The notes under the pieces are model-generated. The model was not told the DNA's origin. It did no database searches and saw only the letters and a program-made list of their open reading frames with translations. A stretch of DNA of 64,000 bases from Streptomyces xanthii (GTDB taxonomy: Bacteria > Actinomycetota > Actinomycetes > Streptomycetales > Streptomycetaceae), in NCBI RefSeq assembly GCF_014621695.1, contig NZ_CP061281.1, positions 2,666,001-2,730,000 on the forward strand, in the 5' to 3' direction. This document shows, piece after piece, positions 33,083-42,453 of this stretch (positions within the stretch are counted from its first letter, which is position 1; each line of letters starts with the position of its first letter). The position numbers and the translations under genes are program-made.

Positions 33083-33110
33083 CTCCCGCATGACGGATGT
33101 CATGCGGGAG
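33083..33110. promoter_or_regulatory. 28-bp palindrome upstream of the exporter/two-component operon
   Basis: CTCCCGCATGAC (33083-33094) and GTCATGCGGGAG (33099-33110) form a perfect 12-bp inverted repeat with a 4-bp spacer, centred about 65 bp before ATG 33030. That is the usual position for an activating response regulator, and it also lies 16 bp from the stop of the next gene, so it could double as a terminator. Confidence 0.55.
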
Positions 33111-33125
33111 CCGTGACGGGGCCGG

Positions 33126-35120
33126 CTACGTGGGGTTGGTGTCGATCTCCACGACGCGCTCGGCCGCGGTCTTGCCGAGCAGTGCCCGGCCCATCGCCTG
33201 GGCGACGTCCTGCGGGGTGACCGGGGTCTTCTTGCCGGTGCCGCGGGTGATCAGGACGCCGTCGAAGGTGTTGCCGTACAGCTCCTTGAGCGCCTTCAGG
33301 TCGTAGGTCTCGACGAGCTTGCCGTCGACGGCCTTCATCCCGAGGATCTTCGGCAGCGACTTGTCGGGGCCGAACGGGATGGACGCGCTGCCCGCCTTGA
33401 TCGTGATGAGACCCGACATGGCGGGCTCGGCGAACTGCTTCATCTTCCGGTCGACCTCGGCGTTCGGCACCGTGGGCTGCCGGGTCGTCGTCGGCACCTG
33501 GACGGGGCCCGAGGCGCCGGTCTCGACCTGGGCGCGGTAGGCCTCGCTGACGGCGGCGGTCGACTTGTCGACGTCGATGCCCTTGCCGGTCTTGCCGTAG
33601 ACGGCGACGGCCTTGCCGGGCTCGAAGCGGATGGTGCCGTCGCCGGACGCGGCGGCGCCGCCCGCGGCCCGCTCCAGGGCGGCCGCGAGCTTCTCGTTGT
33701 CGACCGGCATGACCGGGTCGACGACGCGCTCGCCGCCGAACAGCGAGCCGATGACGGAGACCGGGTTGTAGTCGCTGCCCGCGGCGGCGCTGACGGTGGC
33801 CGCGCTGTCGAGGGAGAGGCCCGCCTGGTCCGGCTTCAGCTCGACGGTCTTGCCGTCGACGGAGAGCTTCAGGGCCTGGTCGGTGCGGGCGCCGAGGGCG
33901 GTCTCCAGCTTGGCGGCGGCCTCGTCGCGGGTGCCGCCGCCGATGTCGACGCCGAGGACGGTGGTGCCCTTGGGGACGTCGGAGTGGTTCATGAGCAGGC
34001 CCGCGCCGTAGGCGACACCGGCCAGGCCGACGACGCCGGCGCCGATCAGGACCAGCTTGTTGCGGCCCTTCTTCTTGGCGGGGGCCGACTGGGCCGGCAC
34101 CGGGTCCGGCAGCTTCGGCGGGGTGAACGGCGTGGGCGCCGGGCCCTGGCCGCCGGTGGGCGGGGCGAACGGCGAGCCGGGGCCGCCGGCCGCCGGGACG
34201 CGCGGGATGCCGCTGGTGAGGGTGTCACCGGAGACATGGCCGCCCTGCGCGGAGGGGCCGGGCTCGGGGGCCGGCTTCTGAGGGGTGAGGATCGCGGTGT
34301 CGTCGCTCATCCGGGGCGCGGTCCCCGCGCCGGGGACGGCCGGATCCGGGACACCGGAGGTGATCATCGGGCCGTCGCCGCTGACGGGGCCCGTCGTCGG
34401 GCCCGCCGGGCCGCGGCCGGGGGCGCCGGAGTCCTGACCGCCGGAGAAGAACGGCAGGTCACCGCGGTCGCCGGGGGCCTGCGGGCGCGGGCCGGAGGAC
34501 GAGCCGAGCGGGCCGGTGGCGATCGCGCCGGTCACGTCGAAGCCGCCGGACGAACCGCCGTCCCGCGGCGCCTCGGGCGTGCGGGGCGCCTGCGGCTCGG
34601 GGTCCGGGGCGTGGTCGCCGGAGGCCGAGGCGGCGGGCGCCGCCTTGCGCGGGGCGAACCAGTCGCTGGTCTTCTTCTCCTCGCGCGGCGTCTCACGCTG
34701 CGCCTCGGGCTCGGCGGGCGCCTGCGGGGCACCGGCCGGGGCCGCGGCGGACGCGGAATCCGTCGTCGAGGCCGCGTAGGACGCGAGGGCCGAGGGGCGG
34801 GACGCGTCGTCGGCGGGGGCGGCGGCCGGGGTCCGGGCCGGCTCTCCGCCGTCCTTCGGCTTGCCGTCCGCGTCGCTCATCGGCGTGCGCATGACGACCG
34901 GCGGGATCGGCCGGGAGCCGGGGATGTTGATCCGGATCCGGGTCGTCAGCGTGGTCTCGGTCTTCGGCGCGTCCGGAATGTCGGTGCCCTCGTCGCCCGG
35001 AGGCGTCGGTCCGGCGTCGCCGGGACGCGCGGACGTCCCGTAAGGAGGCGTTCCCGACGGGTACGCGGCAGCCCCGCGCCCCTGGGGCCCGGAGGACGAA
35101 CTGTCAGTTTCACGACTCAA
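33126..35120 (-). CDS. large membrane-anchored protein with VanW/YoaR-like peptidoglycan-binding domains
   Basis: A 664-residue protein. Residues 1-360 are a Pro/Gly/Ser/Ala-rich cytoplasmic region. A TM helix (KLVLIGAGVVGLAGVAYGAGLL) leads to an exported part beginning GTTVLGVDIGGGTRDEAAAKL, typical of the PG_binding_4 domain of VanW/YoaR-type proteins, with a second copy near IRFEPGKAVAVYGKTGKGID. The C-terminus ends before any clear VanW domain. A cell-envelope role is likely; the exact function is unknown. The start TTG 35120 has GGGAG 9 nt upstream; the ATG at 35192 probably overlaps the promoter (TATGGT). Confidence 0.75.
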   Translation of the reverse strand: MSRETDSSSSGPQGRGAAAYPSGTPPYGTSARPGDAGPTPPGDEGTDIPDAPKTETTLTTRIRINIPGSRPIPPVVMRTPMSDADGKPKDGGEPARTPAAAPADDASRPSALASYAASTTDSASAAAPAGAPQAPAEPEAQRETPREEKKTSDWFAPRKAAPAASASGDHAPDPEPQAPRTPEAPRDGGSSGGFDVTGAIATGPLGSSSGPRPQAPGDRGDLPFFSGGQDSGAPGRGPAGPTTGPVSGDGPMITSGVPDPAVPGAGTAPRMSDDTAILTPQKPAPEPGPSAQGGHVSGDTLTSGIPRVPAAGGPGSPFAPPTGGQGPAPTPFTPPKLPDPVPAQSAPAKKKGRNKLVLIGAGVVGLAGVAYGAGLLMNHSDVPKGTTVLGVDIGGGTRDEAAAKLETALGARTDQALKLSVDGKTVELKPDQAGLSLDSAATVSAAAGSDYNPVSVIGSLFGGERVVDPVMPVDNEKLAAALERAAGGAAASGDGTIRFEPGKAVAVYGKTGKGIDVDKSTAAVSEAYRAQVETGASGPVQVPTTTRQPTVPNAEVDRKMKQFAEPAMSGLITIKAGSASIPFGPDKSLPKILGMKAVDGKLVETYDLKALKELYGNTFDGVLITRGTGKKTPVTPQDVAQAMGRALLGKTAAERVVEIDTNPT

Positions 35121-35263
35121 GGCAGGTTCTCCCGGTTGGCTCCGCCGCCCGTCTCGACCTCGCGCGGGCTGCTCGGCGGCGCGCACCACCATACTGGCCG
35201 CGGCCGGGGGTCACTGTGTGACGGATGGTGAATCCCGTGCGGCGAGGTCGTCGAAGTGGTACG

Positions 35264-35695
35264 TCACTTCCCAAGTCGGGCGTCGGACGCGGGTGGTTGC
35301 TGCCCCACGCCAAGGGTGGCGCACATCACAGCCACGGCCATCCCGCCGAGCAGGAAGACGTACGAGCCGATGCCGGCGCCGAACACGAAGTCGCCCTCGG
35401 GCCGGCTCGTGGTGAGCAGGACGACCGCGACGAGCCAGCCGGCCGCGGGGATCAGGGCGCCGGTGCGGGTGCGCAGCAGGCGGGCGCCGCCGAGGAACAG
35501 ACCGGCCGCCCCGGCGAGCGCGAGCAGCAACCCGCCCGGGAACCAGCCGCTTTGGACGAGTGCGCCCGCGAGGCCGGCCAGTGCGCCGAGCACCAGCAGC
35601 AGGGCCAGGGCGGCGATCCGCGCGGGTGAGGTCCCGCCGAAGGAGAAGGGCAGGTCGACCTGCCGGTCCGTGGCCGTCCTGCCGCCGCCGCTCAC
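35264..35695 (-). CDS. DUF6113-type small membrane protein
   Basis: A 143-residue integral membrane protein, which I associate with DUF6113. Four hydrophobic helices are visible ([55 protein letters not shown], and [20 protein letters not shown]) with a conserved SRPEGDFVF loop between the last two. GTG 35695 overlaps the mshB stop (GTGA), so the two are translationally coupled. I know of no function; coupling to mshB hints at a link with mycothiol metabolism, which is only inference. Confidence 0.8.
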   Translation of the reverse strand: MSGGGRTATDRQVDLPFSFGGTSPARIAALALLLVLGALAGLAGALVQSGWFPGGLLLALAGAAGLFLGGARLLRTRTGALIPAAGWLVAVVLLTTSRPEGDFVFGAGIGSYVFLLGGMAVAVMCATLGVGQQPPASDARLGK

Positions 35696-36582
35696 GCGTT
35701 CACTCCCTCGAACAGGTCCTTCTCGCGGGCCGATCCGGGCTCGCCCCGCACCAACTCGTAGTACTCGATGTCGAACAGCGGCTGCGCCAGGTCGTTGGAG
35801 AGCGCGAAGACGGTGCCGTCGGCCGTGACGTCGACCTGGGTGGCGTGGGCGCGCATCGCGGCGGCCTTGCGGTCGACGTAGGGGCGGCCGTCGATCTCGG
35901 TGGTGATGCGCTCGTCGTCGGTGACACCGGGGACGTCGGCGACGACCGCGGCCACGGTGAACGGGGTGGCGTCCAGGGTCTCGGCGAGGCGCCGGAAGCG
36001 GTCCTCGACGACGGTGCGGGGCACCCGGTTCCAGTAGATCTTCTCGATCGTGTGCGGTTCGCCGAGGTCGCGCCGGAAGGCGGGCTCGGCGGCGAGCTCC
36101 GCGGCCCGCTGGGCGACGCGGTGCGCCTGGATGTGGTCGGGGTGGCCGTAGCCGCCGTCGGGGTCGTACGTGACCAGGACCTGCGGGCGGATCTCGCGGA
36201 CGACGGCGACCAGGTGGGCGGCGGCCTCGTCGAGGTCGGCGGACCAGAAGGAGCCGGGCCGCTCGTTCTGCTCGGCGCCCATCATCCCGGAGTCCCGGTA
36301 GCGGCCCGGGCCGCCGAGGAAGCGGTGGTCGGTGACCCCGAGCTCCTTCATGGCGGCGGCCAGCTCCCCGATCCGGTGCGGGCCGAGCAGATCCTCCCGG
36401 TCCGGGGCGAGATGTGCCAGATCGGCGGGAATGACCTCACCCTCCTCGCCGAGGGTGCAGGTCACCAGCGTCACGTGGGCGCCTTCGGCGGCGTACTTGG
36501 CCATCGTGGCGCCGTTGTTGATCGACTCGTCGTCGGGGTGCGCGTGCACGAGCAGCAGACGCCGGGCGGGCAGTTCGGTCAT
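35692..36582 (-). CDS. mshB: N-acetyl-glucosaminyl-inositol deacetylase (mycothiol synthesis)
   Basis: MshB (296 aa), the zinc deacetylase converting GlcNAc-Ins to GlcN-Ins in mycothiol synthesis. Zinc and catalytic motifs are AHPDDE at residues 14-19, [12 protein letters not shown], and the C-terminal AHATQVD. Length matches the family. The start ATG 36582 has no SD but TAGGGT six nt before it (leaderless). It is followed by the coupled DUF6113 gene. Confidence 0.94.
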   Translation of the reverse strand: MTELPARRLLLVHAHPDDESINNGATMAKYAAEGAHVTLVTCTLGEEGEVIPADLAHLAPDREDLLGPHRIGELAAAMKELGVTDHRFLGGPGRYRDSGMMGAEQNERPGSFWSADLDEAAAHLVAVVREIRPQVLVTYDPDGGYGHPDHIQAHRVAQRAAELAAEPAFRRDLGEPHTIEKIYWNRVPRTVVEDRFRRLAETLDATPFTVAAVVADVPGVTDDERITTEIDGRPYVDRKAAAMRAHATQVDVTADGTVFALSNDLAQPLFDIEYYELVRGEPGSAREKDLFEGVNA

Positions 36583-36606
36583 GCGCCCACCCTAAGACGA
36601 GCGGAC

Positions 36607-36801
36607 CTAGAACTTGATGCCGCCGATCATCCCCGCGACGTTCGTCGTCAGCTGGGTGATGGACGGGGCGATGGAGGAGCTCGCCAGGTAGAAGCCGAGG
36701 AGCATGCAGACGATCGCGTGCCCCCATTTCAGGCCGGACTTCTTGGTCAGAATGAAGACGATGATCGCGAACAGCACCACGGCCGAGATCGAGAGTGCCA
36801 C
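36607..36801 (-). CDS. small two-helix membrane protein, unknown
   Basis: A 64-residue protein of two hydrophobic helices (VALSISAVVLFAIIVFILTK and WGHAIVCMLLGFYLASSSIA) joined by KSGLK, with a short TTNVAGMIGGIKF tail. The pattern recalls small membrane proteins encoded in Streptomyces chromosomes and plasmids, but I cannot name the family. GTG 36801 has an excellent GGAGGAGGACC site. It ends 24 bp before mshB; mshB has its own leaderless promoter, so the two are probably transcribed both together and separately. Confidence 0.75.
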   Translation of the reverse strand: MALSISAVVLFAIIVFILTKKSGLKWGHAIVCMLLGFYLASSSIAPSITQLTTNVAGMIGGIKF

Positions 36802-37109
36802 AGCGGTCCTCCTCCAAGGTGATCCGGACGTCGGGCTACGAGGTCGGGCTACGGAACGGAACTGCCCACACAGTGCGTACGCATGATAACTATGCGTCGC
36901 CGCGCATGAGTCGCGGGAAGGGTGCACGGGGGCGGCGGGGAGCGCGCGGGGGCGCACGCCCTCGCGGGGGAGCCCCTCCGGCCGCGCACGGGGACACAGG
37001 GGGCGCGTGGGAGGGGTCCGGCGGCCTAGGGCCTGTCCGGCCATTCCCGTCTGCGAAGCCGCCCTTCGGGCGACGATGGGAATGGTCGGACAGGCCCTAG
37101 GCTGCGGGG
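36802..37109. other. 308-bp intergenic region with MITE-like element
   Basis: From left: the SD and promoter region of the small membrane protein, an AT-rich point (CATGATAACTATGCGTC near 36882) probably carrying a -10 (TAACTAT region), a GC-rich spacer, and the 77-bp palindrome described separately at 37025-37101. No convincing ORF. Confidence 0.5.
37025..37101. mobile_element. MITE-like 77-bp inverted repeat flanked by CTAG
   Basis: CCTAGGGCCTGTCCG-G-CCATTCCC (37025-37048) mirrors GGGAATGG-T-CGGACAGGCCCTAGG (37078-37101) with one mismatch. Between the arms is a small GCCC-TTCG-GGGC hairpin. The ends carry CTAG on both sides, which looks like a 4-bp target duplication of IS5-family elements, and GGCCTGTC resembles a transposon terminus. 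No transposase is present, so it would be a non-autonomous element. It ends 8 bp before the ATG of the S9 peptidase. Confidence 0.5.
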
Positions 37110-39257
37110 ATGACCACCGAGATCGGAAATGACACCGGCGCCGAGGCGGCGTACTCCTTCCCGCGACAGCACGCGCGTACCCAGCGCTTCACCCTGGGGG
37201 CGCCGCGCGCCTTCACGGTCGCGCCGGACGGGGAGCGGGTCGCCTTCCTGCGGTCCCCGTCGGGCACGGACCGGGCGAACGCGCTGTGGGTGCTCGATGT
37301 GACGGCCGGTCAGGAGCGGGTGGCCGCCGACCCGGTGGCGCTGCTCGACGGCGCCTCCGAGCGGCTCTCGGCGCAGGAGCGGGCCCGGCGCGAGCGCAGC
37401 CGCGAGGGCGGCGCCGGCATCGTGGGCTACGCGACGGACGCCGCCGTGGAGCTCGCCGCGTTCGCGCTCTCGGGCCGCCTGTTCGTCGCCGAGCTGCGCG
37501 CGGGCACCGCCCGCGAACTCCCGGTCCCCGGACCGGTGATCGACCCGCGCCCCTCCCCCGACGGCCTGCACGTCGCGTACGTGACGCAGGGCGCGCTGCG
37601 GGTCGTCGGCGCGGACGGCACGGGCGACCGGGCGCTGGCCGAGCCCGAGTCGGAGACGGTCACGTACGGGCTCGCCGAGTTCATCGCCGCCGAGGAGATG
37701 TCCCGCTACCGGGGCCACTGGTGGTCCCCCGACTCGGACCGGCTGCTCGTGGCCCGCGCGGACGACGCCGCCGTGCAGCGGTGGTGGATCGCCGACCCGG
37801 CCCACCCGGACCGTGAGCCGGCCCGCACCGCGTACCCGGCGGCCGGCACGCCCAACGCCGAGGTGCGGCTCTTCGCGTACGGCCTCGACGGGGCGCGCAC
37901 CGAGGTCGTCTGGGACCGCAAGGCGTACCCGTACCTGGCCCGGGTGCACTGGTCGGCGGACGGCGCCCCGCTGATCCTCGTGCAGGCCCGTGACCAGCGC
38001 AGCGCGCTCTACCTGGCGGTCGACCCGGCCGACGGTTCGACGCGGATGGTGCACGCCGACGAGGACGACCAGTGGCTGGAGCTGCTGCCCGGCGTGCCCT
38101 GCTGGTCGCCGAGCGGGCAGCTGGTGCGGATCGCGGACGAGGGCGGGGCGCGGGTCCTCGCGGTGGGCGAACGGCCGCTGACCGGGCCCCAGTTCCATGT
38201 ACGGGCCGTGCTCGACGTGGGGGACGGCGACGTGCTGGTCTCGGCGTCCGCGGGCGCCGACGCCGAGTCCCCGGAGACCGGCGAGGTGCACGTCCTGCGG
38301 GTCAACGAGCTGGGCGTGCAGCGCGTGACGACCGAGCCCGGTGTGCACTCCGCGGTGCGCGGCGGCGACGTCACCGTCCTCGTCTCGGCGACGCTCTCCG
38401 AGCCCGGAGCGCGGGTGCGGGTGGAGCGCGACGGCAAGCACGTCGCGGACATCGCCTCGTACGCCGAACGGCCCGTGCTCGCCCCGCGCGTGACGCTCAC
38501 GGAGGCGGACGGCATCCCCTGCGCGGTGCTGCTGCCGACCTCGTACCAGGAAGGTGACGGGCCGCTTCCGGTGCTCATGGACCCCTACGGCGGGCCGCAC
38601 GGGCAGCGGGTCATGGCCGCGCACAACCCGTGTCTGACCTCGCAGTGGTTCGCCGACCAGGGCTTCGCGGTGATCGTCGCGGACGGGCGGGGCACGCCGG
38701 GCCTCTCCCCCGGGCGCGAGAAGTCGATCCTGGGCGACTTCACGGTGACCCTGGACGACCAGGTGACGGCCCTGCACGCGCTGGCCGAGCGCTTCCCGCT
38801 GGACCTGTCCAAGGTGGCGATGCGGGGGTGGTCGTACGGGGGCTATCTGTCGGCGCTCGCCGTGCTGCGGCGGCCGGACGTCTTCCACGCGGGGATCGCG
38901 GGGGCGCCGGTCACGGACTGGCGGCTGTACGACACGCACTACACGGAGCGGTATCTGGGCGATCCGGGGGTCGACGCGGCGGCGTACGCGAAGAGTTCCC
39001 TGGTGACGGACGACGGGCTGTCCGAGGTGGCCTCGCAGCACCGGCCGATGCTCATCGTTCACGGGCTGGCCGACGACAATGTCGTCGTGGCCCACGCGCT
39101 GCGGTTGAGCTCCGCTCTGCTGGCGGACGGGCGGCCGCACGAGGTGCTGCCGCTGTCCGGTGTCACGCACATGACGCCTCAGGAGCAGGTCGCCGAGAAC
39201 CTGCTCCTGCTCCAGGTGGACTTCCTGAAGAGGTCGCTGGGGTTGACCGGTCGCTGA
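37110..39257 (+). CDS. S9 family prolyl oligopeptidase / DPP-IV-like peptidase
   Basis: Serine peptidase of 715 residues with no signal peptide, probably cytoplasmic. An N-terminal beta-propeller of about 460 residues (with the double-Glu-like FIAAEEMSRYRGHWWSPDSD) precedes the hydrolase domain: PYGGPHGQRV, nucleophile in MRGWSYGGYLSALAVLR, Asp in GLADDNV and His in SGVTHMTPQEQ. The AEEM motif matches dipeptidyl-peptidase IV types, so cleavage of dipeptides after Pro is likely. ATG 37110 follows CTGCGGGG directly beside the MITE-like palindrome. Next to two peptide importers, it could degrade imported peptides (inference). Confidence 0.9.
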   Translation: MTTEIGNDTGAEAAYSFPRQHARTQRFTLGAPRAFTVAPDGERVAFLRSPSGTDRANALWVLDVTAGQERVAADPVALLDGASERLSAQERARRERSREGGAGIVGYATDAAVELAAFALSGRLFVAELRAGTARELPVPGPVIDPRPSPDGLHVAYVTQGALRVVGADGTGDRALAEPESETVTYGLAEFIAAEEMSRYRGHWWSPDSDRLLVARADDAAVQRWWIADPAHPDREPARTAYPAAGTPNAEVRLFAYGLDGARTEVVWDRKAYPYLARVHWSADGAPLILVQARDQRSALYLAVDPADGSTRMVHADEDDQWLELLPGVPCWSPSGQLVRIADEGGARVLAVGERPLTGPQFHVRAVLDVGDGDVLVSASAGADAESPETGEVHVLRVNELGVQRVTTEPGVHSAVRGGDVTVLVSATLSEPGARVRVERDGKHVADIASYAERPVLAPRVTLTEADGIPCAVLLPTSYQEGDGPLPVLMDPYGGPHGQRVMAAHNPCLTSQWFADQGFAVIVADGRGTPGLSPGREKSILGDFTVTLDDQVTALHALAERFPLDLSKVAMRGWSYGGYLSALAVLRRPDVFHAGIAGAPVTDWRLYDTHYTERYLGDPGVDAAAYAKSSLVTDDGLSEVASQHRPMLIVHGLADDNVVVAHALRLSSALLADGRPHEVLPLSGVTHMTPQEQVAENLLLLQVDFLKRSLGLTGR

Positions 39258-39265
39258 CGGCCGGT

Positions 39266-39401
39266 GGGGGCTGGTCGCGCCCCGCGGCGGAGCCGCTGAT
39301 GTCACAGCCCCGCGCCCCTGAAATGCATGGCGCTTCGCGCCGCATTTCCCCGATGAGGCGCAGCCTCATCAGGGGCGCGGGGAACTGCGCGACCAGCCCC
39401 C
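39266..39401. repeat. cloverleaf-like palindromic repeat, copy B
   Basis: The outer arms GGGGGCTGGTCGCGC (39266-39280) and GCGCGACCAGCCCCC (39387-39401) pair perfectly. Inside are a hairpin AAATGC..GGCGCTTCGCGCC..GCATTT (39311-39336), a hairpin GATGAGGC-GCA-GCCTCATC (39342-39360), and the GGGGCGCGGGGAACTGCGCG core shared with the other copies. It lies between the convergent peptidase and ATPase genes and may work as a bidirectional terminator. Confidence 0.75.
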
Positions 39402-39417
39402 ACACACCCGCGGACGA

Positions 39418-40458
39418 CTACTCGCTCGGCACCACGTGCTTCTCCTCCGCGAAGTGGCAGGCCGACGGATGCTTCGCCGGGTTGTCCTCCTCGCCGATGC
39501 GGAAGACCGCCGGGACCGCCAGGAGGGGGACCTCGTCCACGCAGCGCTGCTGGGCCTTCCAGCAGCGGGTGCGGAAGCGGCAGCCCGAGGGCGGGTTCGC
39601 CGGGGACGGGACGTCGCCGGAGAGGATGATCCGCTCGCGGTGCTCGCGCGCGTCCGGGTCCGGGACGGGCACCGCGGACAGGAGCGCCTGGGTGTAGGGG
39701 TGCGTCGGGTGCTCGTAGATCTCCTCGTCCGTGCCGATCTCGACGATGCGGCCCAGGTACATCACGCCGACCCGGTCGGAGATGTGCCGCACGATCGAGA
39801 GGTCGTGCGCGATGAAGACGTAGGAGAGGTCGAACTCGGTCTGGAGCCGGTCGAGGAGGTTGACGACCTGGGCCTGGACGGAGACGTCGAGCGCGGAGAC
39901 CGGTTCGTCGGCGACGATGATCTCGGGGCGCAGGGCGAGGCCGCGGGCGATGCCGATGCGCTGGCGCTGGCCGCCGGAGAACTGGTGCGGGTACCGGTTG
40001 ATGTACTCGGGGTTGAGGCCGACCACGTCGAGGAGGTCCTGGACGCGCTTGCGCCGGTCGCCCTTGGGGGCCACCTCGGGGTGGATCTCGTACGGCTCGC
40101 CGATGATGTCGCCGACCGTCATGCGCGGGTTGAGCGAGGTGTACGGGTCCTGGAACACCATCTGGATGTTGCGGCGGACGGCCTTCAGGGCGCGGCCGGA
40201 CAGCTTGGTGATGTCCTCGCCCTTGTACTTGATGGCGCCGGCGGTGGGGCGTTCGAGGTTGACCAGCATCTTGGCGACGGTCGACTTGCCGCAGCCGGAC
40301 TCGCCGACGATGCCGAGGGTCTCGCCCTGGGCGAGCTCGAAGTCGACGCCGTCGACGGCCTTGACCGCGCCGACCTGCTTCTTGATCAGGATGCCCTGGG
40401 TGAGGGGGTAGTGCTTGACCAGGCCCCGCACTTCGAGGAGGGGTTCAGCTTGAGGCAT
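39418..40458 (-). CDS. peptide ABC importer ATPase 2 (DppF/OppF-like), operon 2
   Basis: ATPase subunit of 346 residues for the second oligopeptide importer. Walker [10 protein letters not shown], signature [17 protein letters not shown], Walker [15 protein letters not shown] and H-loop FIAHDLSI are intact. The oligo_HPY C-terminal domain ends with four cysteines: [14 protein letters not shown] and SACHF. It overlaps the preceding ATPase gene by 14 bp and is last in its operon. It is a close relative of the ATPase at 46006-47154. Downstream is palindromic repeat B. Confidence 0.9.
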   Translation of the reverse strand: MPQAEPLLEVRGLVKHYPLTQGILIKKQVGAVKAVDGVDFELAQGETLGIVGESGCGKSTVAKMLVNLERPTAGAIKYKGEDITKLSGRALKAVRRNIQMVFQDPYTSLNPRMTVGDIIGEPYEIHPEVAPKGDRRKRVQDLLDVVGLNPEYINRYPHQFSGGQRQRIGIARGLALRPEIIVADEPVSALDVSVQAQVVNLLDRLQTEFDLSYVFIAHDLSIVRHISDRVGVMYLGRIVEIGTDEEIYEHPTHPYTQALLSAVPVPDPDAREHRERIILSGDVPSPANPPSGCRFRTRCWKAQQRCVDEVPLLAVPAVFRIGEEDNPAKHPSACHFAEEKHVVPSE

Positions 40459-41428
40459 CGAGCGTCTCCTTCCAGAAGTGGCAGGCGCTGCGCCGCTCGG
40501 GGGCGACCTCGTAGAGCGGCGGGACGTCGGTGCGGCAGATGTCCTGGGCCATCGGGCAGCGCGGGTTGAAGGCGCAGCCGGGCGGGATGTTCATGAGGTT
40601 GGGCGGCAGTCCCTTGATGGCGAACAGCTCCTGGCCCTTCTGGTCCAGGCGCGGGATCGATTCGAGCAGGCCCTTGGTGTAGGGGTGGGCGGGCCGCTTG
40701 TAGATCTCGTGGACGGGGGCCGTCTCGACGATGCGGCCGGCGTACATGACGGCGATCTTGTCGGCGACGTCGGCGACGACACCCAGGTCGTGGGTGATGA
40801 GGATGAGGCCCATGTTGAGCTCGCTCTGGAGCTCGGCGAGCAGGTCCATGACCTGGGCCTGCACGGTGACGTCGAGGGCGGTGGTGGGCTCGTCGGCGAT
40901 GATCAGGTCGGGTTCGAGGGCGAGCGCCATCGCGATCATGATGCGCTGGCGCATGCCGCCGGAGAACTGGTGCGGGTACTGGCCGACGCGTTCCTTCGCG
41001 GCGGGGATGCGGACCCGGTCCATCAGCTCGACGGCCTTGGCCTTGCCGTCCTTCTTGGACGTGCCCTTGTGGACGACGAACAGTTCGCCGATCTGCTCGC
41101 CCACGCTGAGCACGGGGTTGAGGGAGGACAGCGCGTCCTGGAAGATCATCGCCATCTCGGCGCCGCGCACCTTGCGCCGCTCCTCGTCCTTCAGCTTGAG
41201 CAGGTCACGGCCCTTGAAAAGGATCTCGCCGCCGGTGATCCGGCCGGGCGGCATGTCGAGGATGCCCATGACGGCCTGGGCGGTGACAGACTTGCCGGAG
41301 CCTGACTCGCCGAGCACGGCGAGCGTCTCGCCCTCGTCGACGGTGTAGTTGACGCCGTTCACGGCCTTGGCGACGCCGTCCCGGGTGCGGAACTCGACGT
41401 GCAGATCGCGTACTTCGAGCAACGGCAT
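40445..41428 (-). CDS. peptide ABC importer ATPase 1 (DppD/OppD-like), operon 2
   Basis: ATPase of 327 residues: [52 protein letters not shown] and [19 protein letters not shown] are the nucleotide-binding motifs. The C-terminus carries the Cys-rich motif [14 protein letters not shown] with SACHFW, typical of OppD/DppD. ATG 41428 is followed immediately by the conserved [12 protein letters not shown]. It sits 5 bp after the permease stop. Paralogue of 47147-48199. Confidence 0.9.
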   Translation of the reverse strand: MPLLEVRDLHVEFRTRDGVAKAVNGVNYTVDEGETLAVLGESGSGKSVTAQAVMGILDMPPGRITGGEILFKGRDLLKLKDEERRKVRGAEMAMIFQDALSSLNPVLSVGEQIGELFVVHKGTSKKDGKAKAVELMDRVRIPAAKERVGQYPHQFSGGMRQRIMIAMALALEPDLIIADEPTTALDVTVQAQVMDLLAELQSELNMGLILITHDLGVVADVADKIAVMYAGRIVETAPVHEIYKRPAHPYTKGLLESIPRLDQKGQELFAIKGLPPNLMNIPPGCAFNPRCPMAQDICRTDVPPLYEVAPERRSACHFWKETLDASS

Positions 41429-41433
41429 GGGCG

Positions 41434-42453
41434 CTACCTCAGCTTCGGGTCGAGGGCGTCGCGCACCGCGTCGCCGAGCATGATGAACGCGAGCACGGTG
41501 AGGGCGAGGGCACCGGCCGGCCACAGCAGCATGTGCGGGGCGTTGCGGATGTAGGCGGAGGCGGCCGAGATGTCGATGCCCCAGCTGACCGCGGGCGGCT
41601 TCAGGCCGACACCGAGGTACGAGAGGGTCGCCTCGAGCGCGATGTACGTGCCGAGCGCGATGGTCGCGACGACGATGACCGGCGCGACGGCGTTCGGCGC
41701 GATGTGCCGCAGCAGCATCCGGGAGTTGGAGGCGCCGAGCGCGCGGGCCGCCTGGACGTAGTCGTGCTGTTTGGCGGTGATGACGGAGCCGCGGGCGATG
41801 CGGGAGATCTGCGGCCAGCCGAGCAGCACCATGAAGCCGACGACGGGCCAGACCGTGTTGCTGGTGACGACGGACAGCAGGACGAGGCCGCCGAGGACGA
41901 CGGGGATCGCGAAGAAGATGTCGGTGATCCGGGACAGGAGCGAGTCCCAGAAGCCGCCGAAGAAGCCCGCCAGGCCGCCGAGGACGGAGCCGAGGAGCGC
42001 GACGCCGAGGGTGGCGCAGACGCCGACGGTGATCGAGTTCCGGGCGCCGTACACGGTCCGCGTGTAGACGTCGCAGCCCTGGCCGTCGAAGCCGAAGGGG
42101 TGGCCGGGCTGGGAGCCTTCCTGGGCCTTGGCGAGGTCGCAGGAGAGCGGGTTCCCGGACGCGATGGCCTGCGGCCAGATCGAGATGAAGACCAGGAACA
42201 GGATGATCAGGCCGGAGATGATGAAGACCGGGTTGCGGCGCAGGTCGCGCCAGGCGTCCGACCAGAGGCTGCGCGGCTTGCCGGCCGGTCCGCCGCCGGC
42301 GGGTCCGCCGGTGCGGGTCTTCTCCAGGGTCTCGCCCTCGCTGGTGGCGAGGTCCATGGCGCCGCCCATGCCGGTGGCCGCGATGGCCCCGTCCTCGGGG
42401 GCCCGCCCGCCGCCGGACCAGGGTGCAGGCTCTGGTGCTTCGGGTTCAGGCAT
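41434..42453 (-). CDS. peptide ABC importer permease (DppC/OppC-like), operon 2
   Basis: Inner-membrane permease of 339 residues. A long cytoplasmic N-terminus of about 75 residues (Pro/Gly-rich, then LWSDAWRDLRRNPVFIISGL) leads into TM1; five further helices follow the usual OppC layout, and the EAA-like loop is SRIARGSVITAKQHDYVQAA. It overlaps the DppB-type permease by 8 bp. Its N-terminal tail is longer than that of operon 1. Confidence 0.9.
   Translation of the reverse strand: MPEPEAPEPAPWSGGGRAPEDGAIAATGMGGAMDLATSEGETLEKTRTGGPAGGGPAGKPRSLWSDAWRDLRRNPVFIISGLIILFLVFISIWPQAIASGNPLSCDLAKAQEGSQPGHPFGFDGQGCDVYTRTVYGARNSITVGVCATLGVALLGSVLGGLAGFFGGFWDSLLSRITDIFFAIPVVLGGLVLLSVVTSNTVWPVVGFMVLLGWPQISRIARGSVITAKQHDYVQAARALGASNSRMLLRHIAPNAVAPVIVVATIALGTYIALEATLSYLGVGLKPPAVSWGIDISAASAYIRNAPHMLLWPAGALALTVLAFIMLGDAVRDALDPKLR

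Noticed and set aside
37025..37101. Simple intrinsic terminator
   Set aside because: It lies directly before a start codon, downstream of no plus-strand gene, and on the side of the promoter of the minus-strand gene, so termination is not its obvious role.
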